NCBI GenBank assembly: GCA_947474445.1
Contig: CANJJY010000056.1
Coordinates: 1-14,867, forward strand
Length of the DNA: 14,867 nucleotides
Reading direction: 5' to 3'
Source: Oligoflexaceae bacterium
GTDB taxonomy: Bacteria; Bdellovibrionota_B; Oligoflexia; Oligoflexales; Oligoflexaceae
Shown here piece after piece: positions 1 to 7,166 of the stretch (its first letter is position 1; each line of letters opens with the position of its first letter). The notes beneath the pieces are model-generated. The model was not told the origin of the DNA. It worked only from the letters and a program-made list of their open reading frames with translations, and made no database searches. The translations under genes and the position numbers were made by a program.

Positions 1-1086
1 CTTAACTTTGCCTGCGGCACCAAAGGCGGCGGGATAAGAGGCGGGATCGACGATAAAGCTCCCTCCGTCAAAGAACGATTCATTACTAAAATCGACGGGT
101 TCCTCGGAGCCAGGGAAGCTCGCCGAGCCTTTGGCAATCACGGAACCGAAGTCCGAATCAAACGCTCCCACGGATGAAAAAGCATTGTCACTCCCTTGGA
201 AACTTCCTGAGAAGGAGCTCAATACTTTGCTCACCCCTGTATCCGACAGGGCTAAAGAGAGAAGGCGTCTCGCCTTTTCTGAGCCGAACTGTGTCGAAGA
301 CGTTTCGATCAGTTCTTTGACTGTTACCGATGTAATATCTTTGTCGGTATACTTGCTGTCAAAGTTCATGGCGCGATGGAATGTCATGGCAAATTCACCA
401 AGATCCATCGTCTGTTTCATAATCACGCGACCTTTAGCTTCGCCCGATTTCGCGCCCGTGATTTCGATCATCTGATTCAATTTCTTATCCTGACAGAGAT
501 AGACGGTAAGCTTGCCCGCTGTCGCATTGTCAATCCAGAGTTGAAGAGACGTCGGCATACCCGATTGGGTCAAACGCAAAGCTCCGGGAGGAGGCGGGAG
601 GTTGGATGGATCCATGCCTTCGGGAGCCGCTTGATCAGGGGAAGCCGGGGCACCGCCGGGACTCTCACCGCCACTCTCGCCGCCGCTCGCGCCACCCATA
701 AGAGCCGAGAAATCAATATTGTATTTCTTGCCAAAGGTGATGCTGGGATCGTTTTCAAGAAAGCAAAAAGTGCTAGCGAGTTCGGCAATGTTTGAAAGTC
801 CTTCTTTCATTTCCGAACGCAGCTTACAGGCTTCAAATGACTTTGCTCCTGTCAGACGCAATCCACTTGCCGTCGTGCCCTGGGCTTTGACGGAATCAGG
901 CAGCGATATCTTGAGAACCCCTGTTAGGGAGAGATCTTTGAGGCTTGTTACATCATCCGCCACCGTCCCTCCTTCTGTCCCACCGGCAGCAGCAGCAGTG
1001 GTCCCTGCGCTGCTCGAACTTGATTTGCTGCAGGCGACGCTGAGGCTGAGGCCAAGAGCTGAAATCAATGCAACTTTTACTTTCAT
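1..1086 (-). CDS. Ser/Gly-rich surface lipoprotein, C-terminus cut by the window edge
   Basis: The frame is open without a stop from the ATG at 1086-1084 to base 1 (362 codons), so the C-terminus is missing. Residues 1-18 form a lipoprotein signal peptide (MKVK, a hydrophobic stretch, then LSVAC) with Cys19 as the likely lipidated residue. A Ser/Ala/Gly/Thr linker follows (20-44), as expected for a tether. Residues about 128-170 form a second low-complexity segment rich in Gly, Ser, Glu and Pro, ending in four prolines, which probably joins two domains. Residues 290-350 are rich in Ser, Gly and Phe. I recognise no enzymatic motif or family; a role in the cell envelope is inferred only from the signal. 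An AGGA sequence lies 8 nt upstream of the ATG. It is preceded by a 200-bp AT-rich spacer, so it is probably a separate transcription unit from the catabolic genes. Confidence 0.82.
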   Translation of the reverse strand, partial: MKVKVALISALGLSLSVACSKSSSSSAGTTAAAAGGTEGGTVADDVTSLKDLSLTGVLKISLPDSVKAQGTTASGLRLTGAKSFEACKLRSEMKEGLSNIAELASTFCFLENDPSITFGKKYNIDFSALMGGASGGESGGESPGGAPASPDQAAPEGMDPSNLPPPPGALRLTQSGMPTSLQLWIDNATAGKLTVYLCQDKKLNQMIEITGAKSGEAKGRVIMKQTMDLGEFAMTFHRAMNFDSKYTDKDITSVTVKELIETSSTQFGSEKARRLLSLALSDTGVSKVLSSFSGSFQGSDNAFSSVGAFDSDFGSVIAKGSASFPGSEEPVDFSNESFFDGGSFIVDPASYPAAFGAAGKVK

Positions 1087-1284
1087 GCTTTAAATCCTAA
1101 TTCTTTTCTAATTGAAACATTTTACGTGCCACCAAATTCAAGCTCGGAATCGGACCTATAGGCACAAAACTGTAATACAAATTTGGATTTGCAATTTTTT
1201 TTATTGATTACTTGAACTTATTGGGGCGGGTATATCATCTATTCTTGCGGTACGATTGGCATTGAGGGGAGGCGACTTCATGAA
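1087..1284. other. AT-rich intergenic spacer, no gene seen
   Basis: About 200 bp between the hairpin at 1285-1305 and the lipoprotein start, markedly more AT-rich than the genes to the right. It includes a run of eight T on the plus strand near 1194-1201 and a CAAATTTG palindrome just before it. It must hold the lipoprotein promoter if that gene is transcribed separately. On the minus strand I see candidate TTGTAT and TATAGG boxes, but their 14-bp spacing is poor, so I do not call a promoter. No RNA gene was recognised. Confidence 0.6.
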
Positions 1285-1305
1285 CGCCGGGTAATATACC
1301 CGGCG
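1285..1305 (-). terminator. Perfect 8-bp hairpin downstream of the small exported protein
   Basis: CGCCGGGT and ACCCGGCG form a perfect GC-rich 8-bp stem around the 5-nt loop AATAT, starting 11 nt after the TAA stop of the small exported protein. The position suits a transcription terminator closing that gene or the whole operon. No U-tract follows on the minus strand, so it is not a classical intrinsic terminator; it could instead be an mRNA-protecting stem or an operator. Confidence 0.45.
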
Positions 1306-1316
1306 CGATCAGATAC

Positions 1317-1706
1317 TTACCAACCTGCCTCGGGGCGTTTCACCAACTCGCCACTCATATACTTTTTACAGATAAATGCAGGCATGTTGTTGACGTAGGT
1401 ACTGACGGTCGAACCATCAGCCGTCGTCATCACGCAGGCCGTGTTGTACGCTGCTTTGCTGCATTCAGTTTTGACGAGCACAGGGTTAGTGCCTTCTTTG
1501 CTGTTCTTCACGCAATAATCTTGCATGGTCGCATCGGTCCAGGTGCCGTCGGTGAACTCCATGCAACCTGATGCAAACTGACCTTTGAAATCACAGCTGC
1601 CATAGAGGGTGCCTGCGCGCACTTCGTCCAAACCTTCATCGTTAGCTGCGGCGAAGCCGATGCTCGATGCGAGCAAGAGACCGAGACTGAACATCATGTT
1701 TTTCAT
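1317..1706 (-). CDS. Small exported six-cysteine protein, unknown function
   Basis: This 129-aa protein begins with a clear Sec signal peptide: MKNMM, a hydrophobic core rich in Leu, Ser, Gly and Ala, then GFAAA, with cleavage near residue 21. The mature part is about 108 aa, weakly acidic to neutral, with six cysteines in contexts GSC, GC, YC, EC, AC and IC. An even number suggests three disulfides in the periplasm or outside the cell. I recognise no family. The start was chosen from the strong ribosome binding site AAGGAGAG 4 nt upstream; an in-frame extension to 1853 would bury the signal peptide and read back into the Rieske gene. It lies 59 bp after the Rieske oxygenase stop and could be the last gene of the operon or have its own promoter. 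A hairpin follows its stop. Confidence 0.82.
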   Translation of the reverse strand: MKNMMFSLGLLLASSIGFAAANDEGLDEVRAGTLYGSCDFKGQFASGCMEFTDGTWTDATMQDYCVKNSKEGTNPVLVKTECSKAAYNTACVMTTADGSTVSTYVNNMPAFICKKYMSGELVKRPEAGW

Positions 1707-1710
1707 ACTA

Positions 1711-1718
1711 CTCTCCTT
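1711..1718 (-). promoter_or_regulatory. Ribosome binding site fixing the start of the six-cysteine protein
   Basis: AAGGAGAG on the minus strand, 4 nt before the ATG at 1706. It is the strongest Shine-Dalgarno match in the left part of the window and decides between the 129-aa and 178-aa forms. Confidence 0.7.
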
Positions 1719-1765
1719 GAAGATGGTTTGATCAACTCGCAAGAACTTTAATTCCGCGTGCCCCT

Positions 1766-2926
1766 TCAATGCAATCCAATTTCGTCGCCAGCCGCGTGGA
1801 GATGCGCTTTTCGAGGGGTGATGACCTGGACAGGCACGGTCGGTAAAACCCACTCGATGTCCTTATTCTCTTCTTTGTTGCGCTCAGGCGACGGAATGAC
1901 TCGCGCGCGTTTGAGATCCTCGCTGTCTTTGAAATGATCGATATCGATCGACCAACCTTTTTTAATGAAATTTCTTCGCATGCGGCGATAGGCCATCTGC
2001 AGGCCGTCCGATTTGAGCGACAGTTCTTCGCTGAGATCAACTGGCAGAAGTTGCGGCTGAATCTTTTCTACCACGGCCGCATCTTGCACAAAGATGGCCT
2101 GCACCCGGCGCTTTGCATCGCGATCGGCCCAGCCGAAACGCATGAAGTTGCGCGCGTGGATCCAACGCGTGTGGGTCGTATTCTCATCGATGGGCGTGTT
2201 GACATCAAAGATGATCTGCGACCAAGTCTTGGTGATATGGACCTTGAGGCACATCAAGCCTCCCGACATGTGAAAACTTGGATTGGCGCGCACGGGCGTG
2301 CGTTCGCGCCTGATCATTTTCCACATGCCCTTATACATCGGCGGCAAATAGGTGACCGTCGCACCAGCGCCCCACTCGTGACTTTCGACGTCAAAGTCTT
2401 CGATGACGGCGTGCGCAGGATCACCAAAACTCGGATGAACAAAAGGCGCATGGGAGAAATCAAGACCGTTTTCGATGACGCGGGCGTAGTCGGCATTCCA
2501 TGTATATTCACCGCGGATCAAACGCCAGTTGGGATCGTTATACTCAGGAAAATCTGGGAGAGGAGGACGTTCTTCTGCAGGTAGATCCCCCATAAAAACC
2601 CACACCCAATCATATTTAACCACGACAGGATAGGAATCGACGCGAGCACGGCGCGGAATCTTTGCTCCCTCGACTTGCGCCGGAATCTTCACGGCAGCAC
2701 CATGGCGATCAAAGCGCCATCCGTGATAGGGACATTCGACGCAACCATCGACCACGCGACCGGCTGAGAGGGAAGCTCCGCGATGCACACAGACATCGCT
2801 CAAGCAGGCGATGTTGCCTTCCTTGTCTTTGAAAAGGACCAGCTTCTTGCCGAGGACTTTAACGTGTTTGGGCTTATCCGTTATGTCGCTGAGGTCGGCG
2901 GCTACATACCACATATTAAAGAGCAT
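1766..2926 (-). CDS. Rieske [2Fe-2S] non-heme iron oxygenase, alpha subunit
   Basis: Terminal oxygenase of a ring-hydroxylating or O-demethylating Rieske system, 386 aa. The N-terminal Rieske domain has Cys46-x-His48 and, 16 residues later, Cys65-x2-His68, the four ligands of the 2Fe-2S cluster. The catalytic domain has NGLDFSHAPFVH: Asp156 bridges to the cluster of the next subunit, and His159 and His164 bind the mononuclear iron. Asp282 in QDAAVVEKIQP is the likely third ligand. Length and layout resemble the phthalate, vanillate or toluenesulfonate type of homo-oligomeric oxygenase. No reductase or ferredoxin is encoded here, so electrons must come from elsewhere. The substrate cannot be told. 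The start is ambiguous: ATG at 2926, with a weak GAG 8 nt upstream, is preferred over GTG at 2932. The gene follows the aldehyde dehydrogenase by 10 to 16 nt, so it is in the same operon. Confidence 0.93.
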   Translation of the reverse strand: MLFNMWYVAADLSDITDKPKHVKVLGKKLVLFKDKEGNIACLSDVCVHRGASLSAGRVVDGCVECPYHGWRFDRHGAAVKIPAQVEGAKIPRRARVDSYPVVVKYDWVWVFMGDLPAEERPPLPDFPEYNDPNWRLIRGEYTWNADYARVIENGLDFSHAPFVHPSFGDPAHAVIEDFDVESHEWGAGATVTYLPPMYKGMWKMIRRERTPVRANPSFHMSGGLMCLKVHITKTWSQIIFDVNTPIDENTTHTRWIHARNFMRFGWADRDAKRRVQAIFVQDAAVVEKIQPQLLPVDLSEELSLKSDGLQMAYRRMRRNFIKKGWSIDIDHFKDSEDLKRARVIPSPERNKEENKDIEWVLPTVPVQVITPRKAHLHAAGDEIGLH

Positions 2927-2942
2927 AGGCACATCTCATGGT

Positions 2943-4403
2943 TTAAGAGTTTAAAGTTCCAATCAGGGTGCTGCCCTGAAAAAATCGAAAAGATTCAAAA
3001 TCACCTTCTTCACCGAGTCCGGAAATGCCCCACGCACTGCGCGGGGCCTTGGGACTGAGACTCGTGATGCTGACCCCGTTGATCTTGGTGCTGCCGACTT
3101 CGAGTCGCCGAGCCAGACTATAACAGGACGCTTCATCTCTGCCATACACATAAGCTGCGAGCCCATAAGGACTGGCTTGCACCCAATCTTCGACCTCGTC
3201 CAGATGATCATAGCTGTGGACCACGGCCACTGGTCCAAAGATCTCTTCCCTGTCCTCATTGGGGCTGAGGCTGCTGACGAGAGTGGGGCCGAAGTACGCC
3301 CCCTCTTGTGGAATATCCTCTAAACGATGGGCGCGCTGCACGCGCGCACCGCGCGCTTCGAGGTCGAGCAGAACGTGTTCGATGTGATTTTTGTGCTGGT
3401 GATGGATCAAAGGGCCCAGTTCTGAGGTCGCGTCGAGAGCGGATCCAATTTTGAGACGCGCTAAGCGTTCGAGGAGATCGCCTGTGATCGCTTCCGCGCG
3501 TGCCCGCGGCAAAAAAATTCGGCCGATCGCTCGACACCATTGTCCGTTGAGGCGCGTCATGCCTTCGAGCAGTCCGCGGCCCACCTGGTTCTCGTCCGCG
3601 TCGGGGAGAACGATAAAGGGATTGTGTCCCCCGAGTTCGAGCTGCAATGGTTTGAGCTGCGGCAGGCAAGCAGCCGCAACCGCCTGACCTCCTCGGTACC
3701 CACCGGTGAAAGAGACGGCCTTCACGCGCGGGTCGGCCACGAGTTGCGCGCCCTCTGCAGCGGCACCATGCACCAACTGAACGGCACCGGCCGGGAGATC
3801 GCAGCTTGCGATCAATTCGAACAGCCTTTGGGCGCTATAAGGCGTCCATTCCGATGCCTTGAGAATCACCGGAGCGCCGGCTGCCAACGCCGCCGCGAGT
3901 TTATGCGAGCCAATCGGTGAGGGCGAATTCCACGGCGCGAGACAGACGGCGGGCCCCCAGGGCTTGTGCCACTGTTCGATGCGCTCGTTGATGGGCTGAC
4001 AATCAGGGTGTTCGAGCAGCTGCTGCGCCACCCCGCGAAAAATAAAAGGTAAGAGCCGACTGAGAAATTGAGTCTGCGTGATCACGACGCCCGTGTTGAG
4101 GGCATCGAGGTAGGCGAACTCGTCGCGATGCTGCTCGACGGCATCGGCTATGGCCAACAGATAGATTGCGCGGCGCGCACCGAGGCTATACCAATCACTG
4201 CGTCGATGACAGCGGGCCGCGGCGGCGAGGGCTCGCTCGAGAGCGGCAGGCGAACTTCCCTGCTGCTCGCCGAGCCGTGATTGATCGCTCGGATTGACGA
4301 GCGACACGCCGCGTCCTTCGCTCGCTTCAAAAGCGCCGTCGATGAAGTTACACAGTTGCGGGATTTTATAGGTCGCCTTTGGCATCGCGTCTATCCCTTT
4401 CAT
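2943..4403 (-). CDS. NAD(P)-dependent aldehyde dehydrogenase (second copy, divergent)
   Basis: Aldehyde dehydrogenase superfamily, 486 aa, full length, oxidising an aldehyde to a carboxylate with NAD(P)+. Visible residues are Asn159 in APWNSP (oxyanion hole), Lys182 and Glu185 in KASE (cofactor binding), Glu256 in LELGGHNP (general base), nucleophile Cys290 in GQWC, and a later EIFGP motif. Odd points are GGYRGG where the family usually has a GS-x-x-x-G type turn, and RAIGR after the catalytic Cys in place of the usual small residues; both suggest a specialised subfamily. The ATG at 4403 shares ATGA with the stop of the upstream gene, which argues for this start. ATG 4385 has a better ribosome binding site (AAAGGG) and would remove six residues. 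It is clearly distinct from the aldehyde dehydrogenase at 11878-13305, so it is probably not a recent duplicate. Confidence 0.93.
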   Translation of the reverse strand: MKGIDAMPKATYKIPQLCNFIDGAFEASEGRGVSLVNPSDQSRLGEQQGSSPAALERALAAAARCHRRSDWYSLGARRAIYLLAIADAVEQHRDEFAYLDALNTGVVITQTQFLSRLLPFIFRGVAQQLLEHPDCQPINERIEQWHKPWGPAVCLAPWNSPSPIGSHKLAAALAAGAPVILKASEWTPYSAQRLFELIASCDLPAGAVQLVHGAAAEGAQLVADPRVKAVSFTGGYRGGQAVAAACLPQLKPLQLELGGHNPFIVLPDADENQVGRGLLEGMTRLNGQWCRAIGRIFLPRARAEAITGDLLERLARLKIGSALDATSELGPLIHHQHKNHIEHVLLDLEARGARVQRAHRLEDIPQEGAYFGPTLVSSLSPNEDREEIFGPVAVVHSYDHLDEVEDWVQASPYGLAAYVYGRDEASCYSLARRLEVGSTKINGVSITSLSPKAPRSAWGISGLGEEGDFESFRFFQGSTLIGTLNS

Positions 4404-4972
4404 TCTTTGAACACTTGGGTCGCCCGCACGAGTTCGTGGACGGGACCGTCCGGACCGCGCGGGTCATAGGGCAAGCGACGGCTCGCGTCGGGACTCAGCA
4501 GCGTACCCCGGGCGTGCAGGGTGCGCGCGGCGTTTCCATGCCTATAGAGCAAGGTCGTTCTCAACCTTTGACCAGGCCCGAGCAGTTCGATGACATCGGG
4601 CTCCACATACTTTTCCCAGGCCGGCGATACGGCGATCGGCGCAAAAATAATGCGGCCAGGTCCCGCTGCGACGCCGACATGCGAGGGGTCTTGGGGGCCC
4701 AGCTGAGCAAATCTCAACAGGCCGTCTTGGAGTACACCTTGAAAACTCCGCACGTGGAGCGGCCGTCCGCGAAAACACACGTTGGTTTGGCGATACTGTT
4801 CGCCATCGAATTCAACGTAGACGAGATTTTCATAAGGCGAAGATCCCGGCGTTCCGCTCCAGGTGTCCTCGTCCAGCGCATCACCGTTGAGGTGATACAG
4901 CTGGATCTGATCATGCCAGACACCGCGCATGGCCATCAAAGTCGCGCCGACCGAGCCGGGAGGAAATTTCAT
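4400..4972 (-). CDS. Unknown 190-aa beta-rich protein inside the catabolic operon
   Basis: I do not recognise this protein with certainty. It is 190 aa, has no signal peptide or membrane segment, and contains many alternating hydrophobic strands, with turns such as LNGD, EFDGEQ and GPG. From residue 13 the pattern (MRGVWHDQ... then YVEFDGEQYRQTN) recalls lipocalin-like barrels such as the DUF3598 group, but this is impression only. It has one cysteine (near residue 67) and an Asp/Pro/Arg-rich C-terminal tail. It overlaps its neighbours by ATGA at both ends (4972-4969 and 4403-4400), so it is made with the acyl-CoA dehydrogenase and aldehyde dehydrogenase; GGGAG lies 6 nt upstream of its start. 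The context suggests a role in the pathway, perhaps ligand binding or an unassigned isomerase or hydrolase step. Confidence 0.85.
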   Translation of the reverse strand: MKFPPGSVGATLMAMRGVWHDQIQLYHLNGDALDEDTWSGTPGSSPYENLVYVEFDGEQYRQTNVCFRGRPLHVRSFQGVLQDGLLRFAQLGPQDPSHVGVAAGPGRIIFAPIAVSPAWEKYVEPDVIELLGPGQRLRTTLLYRHGNAARTLHARGTLLSPDASRRLPYDPRGPDGPVHELVRATQVFKE

Positions 4973-6240
4973 GCGTTACTCCCGAACAGAGTGGCCTGTT
5001 TATTCGAGACGATCATTTCAGCTGCTTCGAGGCGCCCACGCTCGCTCGGAAAAGCTTGGACGAGACCCATCGTCAAATCCCTCAGACCTCGGGCTGTCGC
5101 GCCGCTGTTATGCGTGCCGCTCGTCCCCATCGCCTTGAGAGCATCGACCGCGACGGCAAAGGCCATATCGGCGACGACGCCTTTGCACAAGCGCCAGTTC
5201 TTGACGACTTCCGCTTTGCTATGACGCGGAGGATCTTCGCTTTCGAGCTGCAGCTGACGCCGGAGCCACAGCGTGGCCGTTTCAAGATTCATCGCCATTT
5301 TGCCGATCAATTCGCGATGCAGGGGTGAATCGGCGATGGAGCGTCCTGTGTCTTCAAACTTGCGACTGAGCAGGGTATCGAGCGTATTGTGATAGACGCC
5401 GTGAGCCGCCCCGAGATAAACCGCGGTGCCCGCCACTTGATTGCCGACAAAGCTTCCGCGACTGACTTGCATCATGCGGGTAAATGCAGCGGGTAAAGCC
5501 AGGCTTTCGGAGTCGGCGACAAAAACCTGATCGAGCGTGATGCCATGCGTAGCGGTCGCGCGCATCCCGATCGCATCCCACTGAGTCCTCTGGCCGACGC
5601 CTGCCGCTTGCGGATCGACGAAAAAGGTGGCGAGGCCGCGCGCATCGCTATGGCCTTCGAGTTGAGCGGTCACCAGATAATAGTCGGCGACGCCGGTGGA
5701 ACAGCCAAAGGACTTGACGCCATCCAAGAGATAGCCGCCGGACACCCGACGCGCTTTGGTTGAAATCGTGATCAGAGCTTTTTCGCTCTTCACACTTTCG
5801 CTGGCAAAGTTACCAAACCATTTTCTCTCGTGGCCCATGCGATGCAGCACCTTATGAGCGAAGGCGCGCACCTCGGCTTTTTCCTCCGTCGAGAAAAGTC
5901 CCTGTTCGAGAGCTTCGAGCGCTAGCAATCCGCGCGATGAGCTGCTGCAATGAAAGAAAAAACAGAGGGCCGTTGAAGGGCAGGCCGTGCCGAGGGCGAA
6001 GGTCGCGGCGACCAGATCGCGCAAACCACCGCCGAGGCCACCAAACTCCTCGGGCACCACCAAACCGGTCAGCCCAGCCTCGCGGAAGAGATCGAGATTA
6101 TCGATGGCAAACTGCCCTTTTTTGTCCGCTTCAACCACGCGTTCCCGTAAACCGGGCAAGATGGCCTCGACGCGGGCTGCGCGTTCCTTTTCTGCCGGCG
6201 TGAAATCTTCGATAAAGGCTTCTGCTGTCAATGGACGCAT
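4969..6240 (-). CDS. Acyl-CoA dehydrogenase-fold flavoprotein, atypical C-terminus
   Basis: Predicted FAD or FMN enzyme of the acyl-CoA dehydrogenase superfamily, 423 aa. The order is an N-terminal helical domain, PEEFGGLGGG near 63-72, a middle beta domain with LLDGVKSFGCSTG near 171-183, and a C-terminal helical domain. Canonical members have the catalytic glutamate in a YEGT-like context near the C-terminus; here that region reads RDLTMGLVQAFPSERG, so the usual base is not evident. This fits a divergent dehydrogenase (a YdbM-like branch) or the flavin-monooxygenase branch (DszC or HsaA type), and I cannot decide. The start is ATG 6240 with GAGAGGGGAG just upstream; it overlaps the stop of the lyase gene by 13 nt. 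An upstream TTG at 6285 would run deeper into the lyase gene. The stop overlaps the next start as ATGA. Confidence 0.9.
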   Translation of the reverse strand: MRPLTAEAFIEDFTPAEKERAARVEAILPGLRERVVEADKKGQFAIDNLDLFREAGLTGLVVPEEFGGLGGGLRDLVAATFALGTACPSTALCFFFHCSSSSRGLLALEALEQGLFSTEEKAEVRAFAHKVLHRMGHERKWFGNFASESVKSEKALITISTKARRVSGGYLLDGVKSFGCSTGVADYYLVTAQLEGHSDARGLATFFVDPQAAGVGQRTQWDAIGMRATATHGITLDQVFVADSESLALPAAFTRMMQVSRGSFVGNQVAGTAVYLGAAHGVYHNTLDTLLSRKFEDTGRSIADSPLHRELIGKMAMNLETATLWLRRQLQLESEDPPRHSKAEVVKNWRLCKGVVADMAFAVAVDALKAMGTSGTHNSGATARGLRDLTMGLVQAFPSERGRLEAAEMIVSNKQATLFGSNA

Positions 6241-7166
6241 GACGCTCCCCTCTCCGCCTCTTGCAAGGCTAGCGATGAATACCAAGATCGACTCTGTCCA
6301 CCGAGAGTTCGTCCGATCTGCGCTTCTAAGCGCGCGACCAGAGGCCAGAGATCTTTGACTTGAATGCCGGTCGCAAATCCCATGCTTTCACAGAGATGGA
6401 CTAAATCCTCTGTCGCCAGATTACCCTTGGCGCCGGGTGCAAAAGGACAACCACCGAGTCCACCGAGGCTCGCATCAAAGCGGCGAATCCCCTGCAGAAG
6501 GGCGGCCGTTGCATTGGCTAAGCCCATGGCTTTTGTGTCGTGAAAATGGGCGACGAGATGATCGCGCTCATAACGATCGCCGAGTTCCTGAAACAGCGTA
6601 GCGACCTGTGCGGGGTGCGCGTGCCCTATGCTATCGCAAAAAGCTAATTCGTCAGGGCGATATTCCCAGATCTGATCGGCCTGCCGCTTAACTTGATCGA
6701 TCGATATCTGACCTTCATATGGACAGACCCAGGCCGTTGCGACATCAACGCGCGTATAGAGTCCGAGAAGCCGCGCGCGTTCGAGCAGGCGGACGGCCAT
6801 CTGAGTCGCTTCGTCCGCGGTGCATCTATTATTCTTCAAACACAGAGTTTCCGAGACGACGGTCACGATACAGACGCCATCGACTCCGGCGGCCACGGCT
6901 CGATCGAATCCGCGGTCGTTCATCACGAGACCGAGTACGCGGGCGCGACCCGGATACGCGGCGCGAATCACAGCTCCCAACCGGTCGGTATCAGCCATGG
7001 CAGGTACTGCTTGGGGATGCACGAAACTGCCGATTTCTATCGTTTTGACGCCGGCATCGACGAGTCCGTTATAAAGCGCGAGTTTTTCTTCGATGGAGAG
7101 CCGCGCATTCTCATTCTGGAGCCCATCGCGCAGACCCACCTCGCAGATGTGGATAGCTTCCTTCAT
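6228..7166 (-). CDS. HMG-CoA lyase family enzyme (acyl-CoA retro-aldol/Claisen lyase)
   Basis: TIM-barrel lyase of the DRE-TIM HMGL family, 312 aa. Visible are LRDGLQNE (Arg13, Asp14), CPYEG near 148-152, HFHDT (His207 and His209, metal ligands) and the signature GLGGCPFAPGAKGN with catalytic Cys240 and metal-ligand Asn249. Known members cleave (S)-3-hydroxy-3-methylglutaryl-CoA to acetoacetate and acetyl-CoA. Compared with human HMG-CoA lyase as I recall it, the equivalent of Ser201 is Ala175 and Gly203 is Cys177, while Asp204 is kept as Asp178, so a related 3-hydroxyacyl-CoA such as a citramalyl type is possible. The ATG is fused to the CoA-transferase stop as ATGA, which strongly suggests that the transferase makes its CoA-ester substrate. 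The family call is firm; HMG-CoA as substrate is not. Confidence 0.93.
   Translation of the reverse strand: MKEAIHICEVGLRDGLQNENARLSIEEKLALYNGLVDAGVKTIEIGSFVHPQAVPAMADTDRLGAVIRAAYPGRARVLGLVMNDRGFDRAVAAGVDGVCIVTVVSETLCLKNNRCTADEATQMAVRLLERARLLGLYTRVDVATAWVCPYEGQISIDQVKRQADQIWEYRPDELAFCDSIGHAHPAQVATLFQELGDRYERDHLVAHFHDTKAMGLANATAALLQGIRRFDASLGGLGGCPFAPGAKGNLATEDLVHLCESMGFATGIQVKDLWPLVARLEAQIGRTLGGQSRSWYSSLALQEAERGASCVH

Noticed and set aside
1187..1210. T-run after TTTGCAA as a plus-strand terminator
   Set aside because: No plus-strand gene precedes it and no stable GC-rich stem is adjacent.
1317..1853. 178-residue version of the six-cysteine protein
   Set aside because: The extension overlaps the Rieske gene and would bury the signal peptide; a strong ribosome binding site precedes the internal ATG at 1706.
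1935..1957. 14-bp palindrome GATCGATATCGATC
   Set aside because: It lies in the Rieske coding region where it encodes alternating Ile and Asp codons, and fits the general CGATCG excess, so it is probably not a separate site.
1934..2584. Plus-strand open frame of 216 codons
   Set aside because: It lies wholly antisense to the Rieske oxygenase and has no recognisable motif.
4379..5224. Plus-strand open frame of 281 codons
   Set aside because: It is antisense to three tightly coupled minus-strand genes and its translation is low-complexity and Arg-rich.
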